A stretch of 64,000 bases of DNA, taken from contig NZ_JAIHON010000002.1 in the NCBI RefSeq assembly GCF_021173675.1, forward strand, positions 310,001-374,000, given 5' to 3'. Positions 26,199 through 38,435 of this stretch are shown here, in pieces. The notes beneath the pieces are model-generated. The model saw only the letters and a list, made by a program, of their open reading frames with translations. It ran no database searches and was not told where the DNA came from. Position 1 is the first letter of the stretch, and each line of letters starts with the position of its first letter. Origin of the DNA: Streptomyces lincolnensis (GTDB taxonomy: Bacteria > Actinomycetota > Actinomycetes > Streptomycetales > Streptomycetaceae). The position numbers and the translations under genes are program-made.

Positions 26199-27227
26199 AT
26201 GCGCGTCGGAGTACTGACCGGAGGCGGCGACTGCCCCGGGCTCAACGCCGTCATCCGGGCCGTCGTCCGCAAGGGCGTACAGGAGTACGGCTACGACTTC
26301 GTCGGCTACCGGGACGGCTGGCGAGGTCCGCTGGAGGACGCCACCGTGCGTCTCGACATCCCGGCCGTGCGCGGCATCCTGCCCCGCGGCGGCACCATCC
26401 TCGGCTCCTCGCGCACCAACCCCCTCCAGCAGGCGGACGGCATCCGCCGGATCCGGGAGAACCTCGCCGCGCGAGAGGTCGAAGCGCTCATCGTCATCGG
26501 CGGCGAGGACACCCTGGGGGTGGCCGCCACCCTGTCCGACGAGCACGGCGTGCCCTGTGTCGGCGTCCCGAAGACCATCGACAACGACCTGTCCGCCACC
26601 GACTACACCTTCGGCTTCGACACCGCGGTCGGTATCGCCACCGAGGCCATCGACCGGCTCCACACCACGGCCGAGTCCCATATGCGGGTCCTGGTCGTCG
26701 AGGTGATGGGCCGGCACGCGGGCTGGATCGCCCTGCACTCCGGTCTCGCCGGCGGCGCCAACGTCATCCTCATCCCCGAGCAGCGCTTCGACACCGAGCA
26801 GGTGTGCGCCTGGGTGACCTCCCGCTTCAAGGCGTCGTACGCCCCCATCGTGGTCGTCGCCGAGGGCGCGATGCCGCAGGACGGCGACATGGTGCTCAAG
26901 GACCAGTCGCTGGACTCCTTCGGCCACGTCCGGCTCTCCGGCGTCGGCGAGTGGCTGGCCAAGGAGATCGAGAAGCGCACCGGCAAGGAGGCCCGGACCA
27001 CGGTCCTCGGGCACGTCCAGCGCGGCGGCACCCCCAGCGCCTTCGACCGCTGGCTCGCCACCCGCTTCGGCCTGCACGCCATCGAGGCCGTCCGCGACGG
27101 CGACTTCGGCCGGATGGTCGCCCTGCGCGGCACGGACATCGTGCGCGTCCCGATCGCGGAGGCCACGGCCCGGCTGAAGACGGTGGACCCGAAGCTGTAC
27201 GAGGAGGTCGGGGTGTTCTTCGGCTGA
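26199..27227 (+). CDS. pfkA: 6-phosphofructokinase
   Basis: This 342-residue enzyme has GGGDCPGLNA, IGGEDTLG, the catalytic PKTIDNDL and the substrate site EVMGRHAGW. It phosphorylates fructose 6-phosphate in glycolysis. The GGED and PKTIDND forms place it in the actinobacterial subgroup that resembles PPi-dependent enzymes but includes the ATP-dependent Streptomyces PFK (known for S. coelicolor). The phosphate donor is therefore most likely ATP, though sequence alone does not settle it. AAGGGA precedes the ATG. Confidence 0.95.
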   Translation: MRVGVLTGGGDCPGLNAVIRAVVRKGVQEYGYDFVGYRDGWRGPLEDATVRLDIPAVRGILPRGGTILGSSRTNPLQQADGIRRIRENLAAREVEALIVIGGEDTLGVAATLSDEHGVPCVGVPKTIDNDLSATDYTFGFDTAVGIATEAIDRLHTTAESHMRVLVVEVMGRHAGWIALHSGLAGGANVILIPEQRFDTEQVCAWVTSRFKASYAPIVVVAEGAMPQDGDMVLKDQSLDSFGHVRLSGVGEWLAKEIEKRTGKEARTTVLGHVQRGGTPSAFDRWLATRFGLHAIEAVRDGDFGRMVALRGTDIVRVPIAEATARLKTVDPKLYEEVGVFFG

Positions 27228-27256
27228 GGACCGGCCAGGGCGGCGAAGGCCGGCGG

Positions 27257-27303
27257 GGGCCGGTGGGGACACGGGGCCGGCGGCCCACGCTCCCCACCGG
27301 CCC
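27257..27303. terminator. Bidirectional terminator between pfkA and the anthranilate synthase gene
   Basis: GGGCCGGTGGGGA at 27257-27269 pairs perfectly with TCCCCACCGGCCC at 27291-27303. The loop holds a second hairpin GGGCC-GGC-GGCCC. It fills the 89-base gap between the two convergent genes. Confidence 0.75.
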
Positions 27304-27316
27304 TCCACCGTCCCGG

Positions 27317-30792
<3,476 letters not shown>

Positions 30793-30816
30793 CGGTTTCG
30801 CCTATTACATGAGCAT

Positions 30817-30856
30817 GCGGTGGGGCGCGGATCACATACGATCCGCGCCCCACCGC
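30817..30856 (+). terminator. Strong terminator after aroH
   Basis: A perfect 17-base stem (30817-30833 with 30840-30856, beginning GCGGTGGGGCGCGG) and six-base loop are followed by ACTTTTAA. The short T run makes this one of the most classical intrinsic terminators in the window. Confidence 0.9.
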
Positions 30857-30886
30857 ACTTTTAAGGCTCCTGTGAGCCGGGTAAGG

Positions 30887-30905
30887 TTAGGTTAGCCTCA
30901 CCGAT
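30887..30905 (+). promoter_or_regulatory. Iron box (DmdR/IdeR-type operator) upstream of bfd
   Basis: TTAGGTTAGCCTCACCGAT agrees with the actinobacterial iron box TTAGGTTAGGCTAACCTAA in 15 of 19 positions. It ends 47 bases before the ferredoxin start. Iron-loaded DmdR1/IdeR would repress from here. Confidence 0.75.
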
Positions 30906-30952
30906 CAACGGGACGGCACCAAAGCGAACGATCCCGGCGGGAGGTGGACCGC

Positions 30953-31192
30953 GTGTACGTCTGCAACTGCTTCGGCGTGACCGAGGCGCAGGTGAGGAAG
31001 CACGCGGCGGACGGCGCCTGCACGCCCCGCCAGATAGCCTCCGCCTGCAAGGCGGGTACGGACTGCGGATCGTGCGTGCGGCGGATCCAGGCACTGCTGG
31101 GCCGGGGCGCGTGCCCGCGCCGTGACCTCGCTGACCAGGGTGAATCGGTTCTGGCCGAGCCGGTCCTGGCCGAGTTGGAGGAAGCCGCCTAG
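30953..31192 (+). CDS. bfd: Bacterioferritin-associated [2Fe-2S] ferredoxin
   Basis: This 79-residue protein begins MYVCNCFGVTE and has the Bfd cysteine pattern CxC followed about 30 residues later by CGSC. It holds a [2Fe-2S] cluster and donates electrons to bacterioferritin to release stored iron. GTG 30953 is preferred because GGGAGG (30939-30944) lies eight bases upstream; an earlier GTG at 30944 overlaps that site. An iron box precedes it, so expression should rise under iron limitation. The C-terminal ~25 residues after the cluster domain are an unconserved acidic extension. Its stop is shared in a CTAG with the convergent bfr gene. Confidence 0.92.
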   Translation: MYVCNCFGVTEAQVRKHAADGACTPRQIASACKAGTDCGSCVRRIQALLGRGACPRRDLADQGESVLAEPVLAELEEAA

Positions 31193-31668
31193 CTCTCCGG
31201 CTGCTCGATCAGCTGGGCGATGTAGAGCGCCTCGCCGAGCTTCTCCAGGATGTCCAGCTGGGTGTCGAGGTAGTCGATGTGGTGCTCCTCGTCCTCCAGG
31301 ATCGACTCGAAGATGTTCGCGGACGTGATGTCGCCCTTCTCGCGCATCACCTTGATCCCGCGCTTGAGGCGGTCGATCGCCTCGACCTCGATCTGCCGGT
31401 CCGCCTCGAACATCTCCTTGACCGTCTGCCCGACGCGCACATGGAAGAGGCGCTGGTAGTTGGGCAGTCCGTCCAGGAAGAGGATCCGGTCGGTGAGGAC
31501 CTCGGCGTGCTTCATCTCGTCGATCGACTCGTGTCGCGTGTACTTCGCGAGCTTCGTCCAGCCGAAGTTCTCCTGCATCTTCGCGTGCAGGAAGTACTGG
31601 TTGATCGCGGTCAGCTCGGCAGTCAGCTGCTCGTTGAGGAATTCGATGACCTCGGTGTCGCCCTGCAT
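31189..31668 (-). CDS. bfr: Bacterioferritin
   Basis: This 159-residue ferritin-like four-helix protein starts MQGDTEVIEFLNEQL. It contains the diiron residues in NEQLTAELTAINQYF, HESIDEMKHAE and LEDEEHHIDYL, and a Met in the position used for haem binding (DEMKHAE region). It stores iron in a 24-subunit shell. The ATG is preceded by AGGAG eight bases upstream. It is convergent with its electron donor bfd and the genes overlap by four bases, with no terminator between them. The 170 bases upstream are AT-rich but show no convincing iron box. Confidence 0.95.
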   Translation of the reverse strand: MQGDTEVIEFLNEQLTAELTAINQYFLHAKMQENFGWTKLAKYTRHESIDEMKHAEVLTDRILFLDGLPNYQRLFHVRVGQTVKEMFEADRQIEVEAIDRLKRGIKVMREKGDITSANIFESILEDEEHHIDYLDTQLDILEKLGEALYIAQLIEQPES

Positions 31669-31842
31669 CGCAGAGGCTCCTTCCGACCGTGGGAACTGGC
31701 GGGTTGCGCCGCATCCTTGCATCGGGAACGAAGATCGTCCAGTAAGTCTTCACTTAGTAAGTAAGGGCAGGCTTAGTTCTAATTGCCCGATATGGGCAGG
31801 GGTTGGTCATGTGCACTGCCCGAGGTCTGTCAGGATGGAGAC

Positions 31843-32475
31843 ATGGGTCAGCCGGTGGAACGCGAGTCTGGAGAAGAGGCGTACTCCGAGCTTCCGCCGG
31901 GGCAGCGACTCCAGCGCGGCTGGCCGGTCACGCACTACGGCCCGGTCCCCAAGTTCCGTCCCGAGCGCTGGGAGTTCCGCGTCTTCGGCGCCACCGCGGA
32001 CGGCGAGAAGCACTGCTGGAACCACGAGGAGTTCACGGCCCTGCCGTACACCTCCGTCCTGGGCGATCTGCACTGCGTCACGAAGTTCAGCATGCTCGGC
32101 TCCGAGTGGGGCGGCGTTCCGGCCCGGACGATCCTGGAGATCGCCCCGCCCGCGCCGAGCGTCACCCATGTGATGGTCTGGGCGGAATACGGATTCAGCT
32201 CGAACCTGCGCCTCGCCGACTTCGCGGGCGAGCGCACGATCTTCGCCACCCACAAGGACGGCGAACTGCTCACCGCCGAGCACGGCTTCCCGCTCCGCCT
32301 CGTCGTGCCCCATCTGTACGCCTGGAAGGGTCCCAAGTGGGTCCGCGGCGTGGAGTACATGACCGCCGACCGCCGCGGCTTCTGGGAGGAGCGCGGCTAT
32401 CACAACGTCGGCGACCCCTGGAAGGAACAGCGGTACTCCTACCAGGAGGAACCGGGGGACGGCCCCGAGCTGTGA
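31843..32475 (+). CDS. Single-domain molybdopterin oxidoreductase (sulfite-oxidase family)
   Basis: This 210-residue protein matches the molybdopterin-binding domain of sulfite oxidase/YedY proteins. It has the Mo-ligand Cys in DLHCVTKFSM, followed by VMVWAEYGFSSNL, FPLRLVVPHLYAWKGPKWV and the GYHNVGDPW end. There is no signal peptide, haem or dimerisation domain, so it is a short cytoplasmic form. The substrate is unknown. AGGA precedes the ATG by seven bases; an in-frame earlier start exists but adds a non-conserved stretch. It ends next to the convergent endonuclease IV gene. Confidence 0.85.
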   Translation: MGQPVERESGEEAYSELPPGQRLQRGWPVTHYGPVPKFRPERWEFRVFGATADGEKHCWNHEEFTALPYTSVLGDLHCVTKFSMLGSEWGGVPARTILEIAPPAPSVTHVMVWAEYGFSSNLRLADFAGERTIFATHKDGELLTAEHGFPLRLVVPHLYAWKGPKWVRGVEYMTADRRGFWEERGYHNVGDPWKEQRYSYQEEPGDGPEL

Positions 32476-32479
32476 CTCA

Positions 32480-32519
32480 GGGACGGGGTGAGGGTCGCGA
32501 CCTCCGACTCAGCCGTCCC
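32480..32519. terminator. Bidirectional hairpin between the molybdo-protein and nfo genes
   Basis: GGGACGG (32480-32486) pairs with CCGTCCC (32513-32519) around an inner palindrome GGTCGCGACC (32493-32502). One arm lies within the last codons of the nfo gene. Confidence 0.6.
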
Positions 32520-33372
32520 GCAGCTTCTTCAGCCGCTCCACGTCCGCCGCGTGCCCCTCTTTCCCGCCGGGCGTCTCGATGATCAGCGGTACGCCCTCGG
32601 TGGCGGGGTGGGTCATCAGCTCCCGGAACGGGTCCTCGCCGATGTGACCGGCGCCGATGTTCTCGTGACGGTCCTTGTGGGCACCGACCACGTCCTTGGA
32701 GTCGTTGGCGTGGATCAGCTTCAGCCGGCCCTCGCCGACCGTGTCCACCAGCAGGTCCAGGGTCTGGTGCATGCCCGAGGGACCGGTCAGGTCGTGTCCG
32801 GCGGCGAAGATGTGGCAGGTGTCCAGGCACACGCCCAGCCTGGGGTGGGCGTCCAGTGCCTCGAAGTACGGCCCGAAGTCCCAGGTCCGCGAGCACAGCG
32901 AGGCGCCCTGCCCCGCGGTCGACTCCAGAAGCAGGTACGGGTCGTCCTCGTGGGTGAGCTCGTCGAGCAGCGGCAGCAGATGCTCCCGCACCTGCTTCAG
33001 GGCCACGGAACGGTCCCGTCCGCCGGTCGCGCTCCCCGTGTGCACGACCACGCCCAGCGCCCCGATCTCCCGGCCGCGCCGCAGTGAGTGCCGCAGCGAC
33101 TCCACCGACCTCTCCACGGTCGCCTCGGTGTGCGAGCCGAAGTTGATCAGGTACGGGGCATGGACGTACGCCGGGATCGACTCGGCCTCGCACACCGCGC
33201 GGAACTCCTCGTCCTGGCGGGGATTCCCGGTGGGCGTGGCCCAGCCGCGCGGGTTGGCGACGAAGACCTGGACGGTCTCGGCCTTGAGGTCATGGGCGTA
33301 CGACAGGCCCACGGAGTGCAGGCCGCCGGCCACGGGGACGTGGCCGCCGACGGGGTTGCGCTGAATCGTCAC
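32509..33372 (-). CDS. nfo: Deoxyribonuclease IV (AP endonuclease)
   Basis: This 287-residue TIM-barrel protein starts GGHVPVAGGL. It contains the metal ligands of endonuclease IV in VHAPYLINFG, VVVHTGSA, LLLESTAGQG, GVCLDTCHIFAAG, HANDSKD, DRHENIGAGHIG and IIETPGG. It cuts DNA at abasic sites in base-excision repair using three zinc ions. The start is GTG 33372 with only a weak ribosome site. It reads in the same direction as the kinase gene upstream, 74 bases away. Confidence 0.94.
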   Translation of the reverse strand: MTIQRNPVGGHVPVAGGLHSVGLSYAHDLKAETVQVFVANPRGWATPTGNPRQDEEFRAVCEAESIPAYVHAPYLINFGSHTEATVERSVESLRHSLRRGREIGALGVVVHTGSATGGRDRSVALKQVREHLLPLLDELTHEDDPYLLLESTAGQGASLCSRTWDFGPYFEALDAHPRLGVCLDTCHIFAAGHDLTGPSGMHQTLDLLVDTVGEGRLKLIHANDSKDVVGAHKDRHENIGAGHIGEDPFRELMTHPATEGVPLIIETPGGKEGHAADVERLKKLRDG

Positions 33373-33446
33373 GGATTCAAGGGTGTCATGCTGCCGGGGG
33401 TGCTCCGTCAGCGGAGGGTTGCCCGGTCAGGGGTGGTCGCTCTCGG

Positions 33447-35378
33447 TCAGCGGATGGTGATCGTGATCGTCGACCCCTTGGGCGCGCTCTCCCCGCCCGC
33501 GACGGACTGTTTGCTGACGGTGTCGCCGAAGAGCCCGAGCAGTCCGCGGTCCTCGTCGACCTGGAAGCCGGCCCCCTCCAGGGCGGCCTTGGCGTCGTCC
33601 ACCTTGTCGCCGGTCACGTCCGGGACCTCGACCATCTCGGGGCCCTTGGACACCGTCAGCGTGACCGTGTCGCCCTCGGCGGCCTGGCGGCCGTCCGCCG
33701 GGGTCTGCAGGGCGACCTGGCCCTTGTCGAACTCCGAGGAGGTGACCTGCTGGGGGGAGACCTTCACCTTCAGGCCCGCCTCCAGCAGTTCCGCCCGCGC
33801 GTCCTCGACGGTCCGGCCGGTGACGTCCGGGACGTCGATCGGGCTGCCCTTGCTGACGGTCAGCGCGATCGCCGAGCCCGCCCGCCGCGTGGTGCCCTTG
33901 TCCGGGGTGGTGGAGATGACGGAGCCCTTCGGGACGTCGTCGCTGAACTCCCGGGTGACCATGCCGGGCTCCAGACCGCTGTCCTTCAGCAGGGACCTCG
34001 CCTTGTCCAGGCGGTAGCCCTCCACGTCCGGCACCCGGACCGTCTCCGGCCCCTTCGAGATGGTCAGCGTCACGGAGTCATTGCTCCGGATCCGGCTGCC
34101 CGGCTGCGGGTCGGACTTCATGACGGTGCCGCGCTTGAAGGTGTCGCTGTAGGCCTCCTTGACGTCACCGACGTCCAGTCCGGCCGACTCCAGCCGGTCC
34201 CGGGCCTGCGCCTCGGTTTTCTCCAGCAGCCTCGGGACCTCGGTGAACTGGCCGGCGTTGATGTACCAGACGCCCGCGCCGACACCGAGGACCAGCAGCA
34301 CGGCGGCGATGATCGCCATCAGACGGGGCCGCGGGCCGCCTCGGCGGCGTGGGGGCAGGGGCGGCGGCGACTCCAGCCGACTCGTGCGGTGGTAGCCGCC
34401 CTCGGGCTCGTCCTCGTTCACCGGCAGCGGCCGGGGGACGGTCAGCGAGCGCGGGATCACGCTCGTGCGGTTGTCGGAGTTGTCGTGCGCCGTGGCGGTC
34501 GCCTGCGGCGGTACCGCGTCCAGCTGGTCCGCGCTCAGCGCGGCGCGCGCCTCCCGCGCCTGGGCGAGCAGCGCGACCGCGTCGTACGGGCGTAGATCGG
34601 GGTTGCGGGCCGTCGCGGACGCCACCAGCTCGTCCAGTTCGTACGCCAGTCCCGGCACCAGGGCCGAGGGCGGCGGCACGTCCTCGTGAAGGTGCTTGTA
34701 GAGCACGATCGCGGGGGAGTCCCCGTCGTGCGGCCTCTCACCGGTGAGCATCTCGTACAGGACGACACCGCACGCGTACACGTCGACCCGGGGGTCGGCG
34801 GCGCCCGGCTGCTCGATCTGCTCAGGCGCGAGGTAGGAGACGGTGCCGAGGACGGCGCCGGTGGTGCTGGTGACCGTGTCCACGGAGCGCACCAGACCGA
34901 AGTCGGCGACCTTGACCCGGCCGTCGTCCCCTATCAGCACGTTCTCCGGCTTCATGTCCCGGTGCACGAACCCGGCGCGGTGCGCGGCGCCGAGCGCGGC
35001 CAGCACCGGTTCCAGGATGTCGAGCGCGGCCCGGGGCTGCAGCGCGCCTCGGTCGCGCAGCACGTCCCGCAGGGTGCAGCCGGCGATGTGCTCCATGGCG
35101 AGGTAGACGTACGACCCGTCGGTGCCCTGGTCGAAGACCTGCACGACGTTCGGGTGCGCGAGCCGGGCGACGGACTTCGCCTCCCGGATGAACCGCTCCA
35201 CGAACACCCCGTCCGCCGCGAGCGCGGGGTGCATCACCTTGAGCGCGAGCACGCGGTCCAGGCGGGTGTCCACGGCCCGGTAGACCGTGGCCATCCCGCC
35301 GACCGCGATACGCGCGTCCACGCGGTAGCGGCCGTCGAGCACCTGCCCGACCAGGGGGTCCTGAAGGGTCGTATCCAC
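33447..35378 (-). CDS. PASTA-domain Ser/Thr protein kinase (PknL/PknB type)
   Basis: This ~643-residue membrane kinase has a cytoplasmic kinase domain (about 15-275) with the glycine loop VGGMATVY, K47, HRDMKPEN and DFG. A Pro-rich juxtamembrane segment and a single span (LMAIIAAVLLVLGVGAGVW) follow. Four extracellular PASTA repeats come next, which bind muropeptides or lipid II. It should relay cell-wall state to cytoplasmic targets. GTG 35378 (MDTTLQDPLVGQ) is chosen by family start; upstream codons are non-conserved. The Rv2175c-type DNA-binding protein encoded about 4 kb away is a known PknL substrate in mycobacteria and is a candidate target here. Confidence 0.93.
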   Translation of the reverse strand: MDTTLQDPLVGQVLDGRYRVDARIAVGGMATVYRAVDTRLDRVLALKVMHPALAADGVFVERFIREAKSVARLAHPNVVQVFDQGTDGSYVYLAMEHIAGCTLRDVLRDRGALQPRAALDILEPVLAALGAAHRAGFVHRDMKPENVLIGDDGRVKVADFGLVRSVDTVTSTTGAVLGTVSYLAPEQIEQPGAADPRVDVYACGVVLYEMLTGERPHDGDSPAIVLYKHLHEDVPPPSALVPGLAYELDELVASATARNPDLRPYDAVALLAQAREARAALSADQLDAVPPQATATAHDNSDNRTSVIPRSLTVPRPLPVNEDEPEGGYHRTSRLESPPPLPPRRRGGPRPRLMAIIAAVLLVLGVGAGVWYINAGQFTEVPRLLEKTEAQARDRLESAGLDVGDVKEAYSDTFKRGTVMKSDPQPGSRIRSNDSVTLTISKGPETVRVPDVEGYRLDKARSLLKDSGLEPGMVTREFSDDVPKGSVISTTPDKGTTRRAGSAIALTVSKGSPIDVPDVTGRTVEDARAELLEAGLKVKVSPQQVTSSEFDKGQVALQTPADGRQAAEGDTVTLTVSKGPEMVEVPDVTGDKVDDAKAALEGAGFQVDEDRGLLGLFGDTVSKQSVAGGESAPKGSTITITIR

Positions 35379-35513
35379 GCAGGTGAGTGTACGAGTTGTC
35401 GCTGACAGTCCAGCGGGATCGGGGTATTTCGGGGCTGGACTGAAGCGGAGCTGTGACGGGGATCGCATGGAGCGGGGGCTTGGGGGCGGTCGGTCGTCTG
35501 CGGCTGGGTGGGA

Positions 35514-35540
35514 GCTGGTCGCGCAGTTCCCCGCGCCCCT
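35514..35540. repeat. Dispersed intergenic repeat, copy C, in the kinase-thiG gap
   Basis: The 27-base core is identical to 17925-17951. The repeat continues rightwards (GGTGCGGTCACCG and GGGCGGCGCCCG-like segments), filling most of the 307-base gap 35379-35685. The remainder of the gap should hold the kinase promoter, but I see no clear box. Confidence 0.7.
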
Positions 35541-35685
35541 TGGGTGGGTGCGGTCACCGTTGCTTGCCTGCTCCGCTGCCGTAGCTGCGGGCAATCGTGC
35601 TGCTGGGGCGGCGCCCGTCCCACAGAGAGGCGGCACCCCGCAAGCGCGGGTGAGCGCCCCCACCCCCCGCCGCACCCCCGGGCGC

Positions 35686-36483
<798 letters not shown>

Positions 36484-36702
36484 TCAGCCTCCTTGGACGG
36501 CGGTGAGGACCTCGACGCGGTCGCCCTCGGAGAGGGGCGTCGAGGGCCACTGCGCGCGCGGGACGACGGTTTCGTTGAGGGCGGCGGCCACTCCGGAGGG
36601 CGCCGGGGTCAGGGCGCGCACGACGGTGTCGAGCGCCGTGCCGGAGGCGACCTCGCGCGGCTCGCCGTTGACGGAGATGGAGATGGTGACGGAGAGAGTC
36701 AT
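36484..36702 (-). CDS. thiS: Sulfur carrier protein ThiS
   Basis: This 72-residue ubiquitin-like protein ends in the Gly-Gly needed for adenylation and thiocarboxylate formation (TAVQGG). It carries sulfur to ThiG. The start overlaps the thiO stop by four bases. No thiF-type activating gene is in the window. Confidence 0.95.
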   Translation of the reverse strand: MTLSVTISISVNGEPREVASGTALDTVVRALTPAPSGVAAALNETVVPRAQWPSTPLSEGDRVEVLTAVQGG

Positions 36703-37874
36703 GCGGGTTGCTCCACGAGGGCCATGGGTTCCGTGGTGATGAAACGCTTCGGCGTGAACGGGCGGGCCTCGTCGGGGAGTTCACCGGTGGTCAGCACATG
36801 GGCCATGGCGTCACCGGTGACCGGCGTCAGCAGCACCCCGTTGCGGTAGTGCCCGGTGGCCAGCAGCAGCCCGTCCAGACCGGTCGGGCCGAGCAGCGGC
36901 GCGTTGTCCGGGGAGCCGGGCCGCAGCCCCGCCCGGGTCTCGGTGAGCGGCAGTTCCGTGATCCCGGGCACCAGCTCGTGCGCGTCCCGCAGCAGCTCGT
37001 ACACCCCGCCCGCGGTCACCGTGGTGTCCCAGCCCAGTTCCTCGCTGGTCGCCCCGATCACCAGCTCGCCGTTCTCGCGCGGCACCAGATAGACCTGGCT
37101 GCCCCGCACCACGGCGCGCACGGTCCGGCTCAGGAACGGCGCGTACCGCTCCGGCACGGTCAGCCGCAGCACCTGCCCCTTCACGGGCCGTACGGGAGGC
37201 AGCACCGCGTCGGGAACCCCCGCGAGCCGCCCGCTCAGGCTGCCCCCGGCGAGGACCACCTGCCCCGCGCCCAGCGCCTCGCCGTCGCGCGTGACCACGC
37301 CCGCCGCCCGCTCCCGCGGCACGGTGAGCCGCTCGGCCCACACCCGGTGGAAGACGACGCCCGCCCGCTCGCACGCGGCCAGCAGGGCCCCGGCGAGGCG
37401 GCGCGGGTCGATCTGGTGGTCGCCGTCGACCCGCAGGCCCCCGCGCACGCCCGGCGCGAGCATCGGCTCCAGGCGCCGGCACTCCCGCCCGGACAGCCAC
37501 TCGGAGTCCAGCCCCGACTGCCGTTGCAGGGAGTGCAGTTCGCGCAGATGGGCGCGGTCGTCGGCGTCCAGCGCGACGGCGAGCGTGCCGCACTGCCGGT
37601 AGCCGAGGTCCCGCCCGGTGAGTTCGGTGAGCTCGGCCGCGAAGTCCGGGTAGCGGCGGGCCGAGGCGAGGTTCAGCCCGAGCAGGGTCTGCTCGCCGTA
37701 GTGCAGTTCCGTGACGGCGGCCAGCATCCCGGCCGCCACCCGTGCGGCCCCGCCGCCCGGTTCGGGATCCACCACGGCCGTGGTGAACCCGCGCTGTGCG
37801 GCCCGCCACGCCGTGACGAGCCCGATGATTCCGCCCCCCACGACGAGGACGTCTGATGTGTGCGTACGCGACAT
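36699..37874 (-). CDS. thiO: Glycine oxidase
   Basis: This 391-residue FAD enzyme starts with the dinucleotide motif VVGGGIIGLVTAW. It has the D-amino-acid-oxidase-type blocks RVAAGMLAAV, DGDHQIDPRR, PVKGQVLRL, LVIGATSEE and GHYRNGVLLTP. It oxidises glycine to dehydroglycine for ThiG and is the first gene of the thiamine operon. A TPP riboswitch precedes it immediately. The stop overlaps the thiS start. Confidence 0.94.
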   Translation of the reverse strand: MSRTHTSDVLVVGGGIIGLVTAWRAAQRGFTTAVVDPEPGGGAARVAAGMLAAVTELHYGEQTLLGLNLASARRYPDFAAELTELTGRDLGYRQCGTLAVALDADDRAHLRELHSLQRQSGLDSEWLSGRECRRLEPMLAPGVRGGLRVDGDHQIDPRRLAGALLAACERAGVVFHRVWAERLTVPRERAAGVVTRDGEALGAGQVVLAGGSLSGRLAGVPDAVLPPVRPVKGQVLRLTVPERYAPFLSRTVRAVVRGSQVYLVPRENGELVIGATSEELGWDTTVTAGGVYELLRDAHELVPGITELPLTETRAGLRPGSPDNAPLLGPTGLDGLLLATGHYRNGVLLTPVTGDAMAHVLTTGELPDEARPFTPKRFITTEPMALVEQPA

Positions 37875-37879
37875 GGGCG

Positions 37880-37980
37880 TCCAGCCCCTCCCTTCGCCGG
37901 CATGACCCGGATCAGGTTCGTACGGTCGGAGGCCGCCAGCCTCCCTCTCAGCCCGGTGCGTCCGGGCTCCCGCGAGTGCT
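37880..37980 (-). promoter_or_regulatory. TPP riboswitch (THI element) upstream of thiO
   Basis: Reading the minus strand, the conserved pieces appear in order: CGCGGGAGCCC, GGGCTGAGAGGGAGGC, ACGAACCTGATCCGG and GTCATGCCGGCGAAGGGAGG. The last piece contains the probable ribosome site AAGGGAGGGG. Binding of thiamine pyrophosphate would therefore most simply block translation of thiO. Confidence 0.96.
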
Positions 37981-38035
37981 CTACGTTGGCCACCCTAGCC
38001 CGACGTCGTATGTCTCAGTAAGGGAGCCTCCGCCC

Positions 38036-38386
38036 GTGGCACGCTCGCTCGACGGTCTCGTCCTCGCCCCCGTCACCGACCAGGCCCCAGGTCAGGTGGG
38101 CACCAGGACCCGTTTCACGTACCACGAGCAGGGCGGCGAGATCTGGGCCGAGTACGCGGGCGGCGACGTCGTACGCGGGCATCTGCTGGGCACCCGTGAG
38201 GGCGACCGTCTCGACTTCCGGTACGTCCAGCTCAAGCGCGACGGATCGACGTCCTCGGGGCACTGCGTGTCGACGGTCGTCGACCTGCCCGACGGCCGTG
38301 TACGGCTGGAGGAGACCTGGGAATGGGAGTCGCAGGAGGGCAGCGGGACCAGCGTCGTGGAGCAGGTCACGGAGCGGGACTCCTGA
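38036..38386 (+). CDS. Conserved small beta-rich protein of unknown function
   Basis: This 116-residue protein consists of alternating beta-type segments with the recurring pattern Tyr-x-Gly-Gly and Gly-His-Leu-Leu-Gly (IWAEYAGGDVVRGHLLG), then FRYVQLKRDG and RLEETWEWES. Relatives in other bacteria are often labelled N-acetylglutamate synthase. Nothing in the sequence shows an acyltransferase fold, so I do not accept that name. GTG 38036 follows AGGGAG. It diverges from the thiO operon and precedes the flavoprotein gene. Confidence 0.7.
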   Translation: MARSLDGLVLAPVTDQAPGQVGTRTRFTYHEQGGEIWAEYAGGDVVRGHLLGTREGDRLDFRYVQLKRDGSTSSGHCVSTVVDLPDGRVRLEETWEWESQEGSGTSVVEQVTERDS

Positions 38387-38402
38387 CTGACGGATTGTCA
38401 GT
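38386..38402 (+). terminator. Hairpin after the small beta-rich protein gene
   Basis: ACTGAC (38386-38391) pairs with GTCAGT (38397-38402) around GGATT. It overlaps the stop codon, and its 3' arm reaches the -35 region of the next gene. Confidence 0.45.
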
Positions 38403-38429
38403 TGCCCGAGGCGATCAGGTGTCTAAGGT
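38402..38429 (+). promoter_or_regulatory. Promoter TTGCCC-N16-TAAGGT for the flavoprotein gene
   Basis: TTGCCC at 38402-38407 and TAAGGT at 38424-38429 are separated by 16 bases. The GTG start lies six bases after the -10 box, so the transcript should be leaderless. Confidence 0.6.
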
Positions 38430-38435
38430 GATCGG

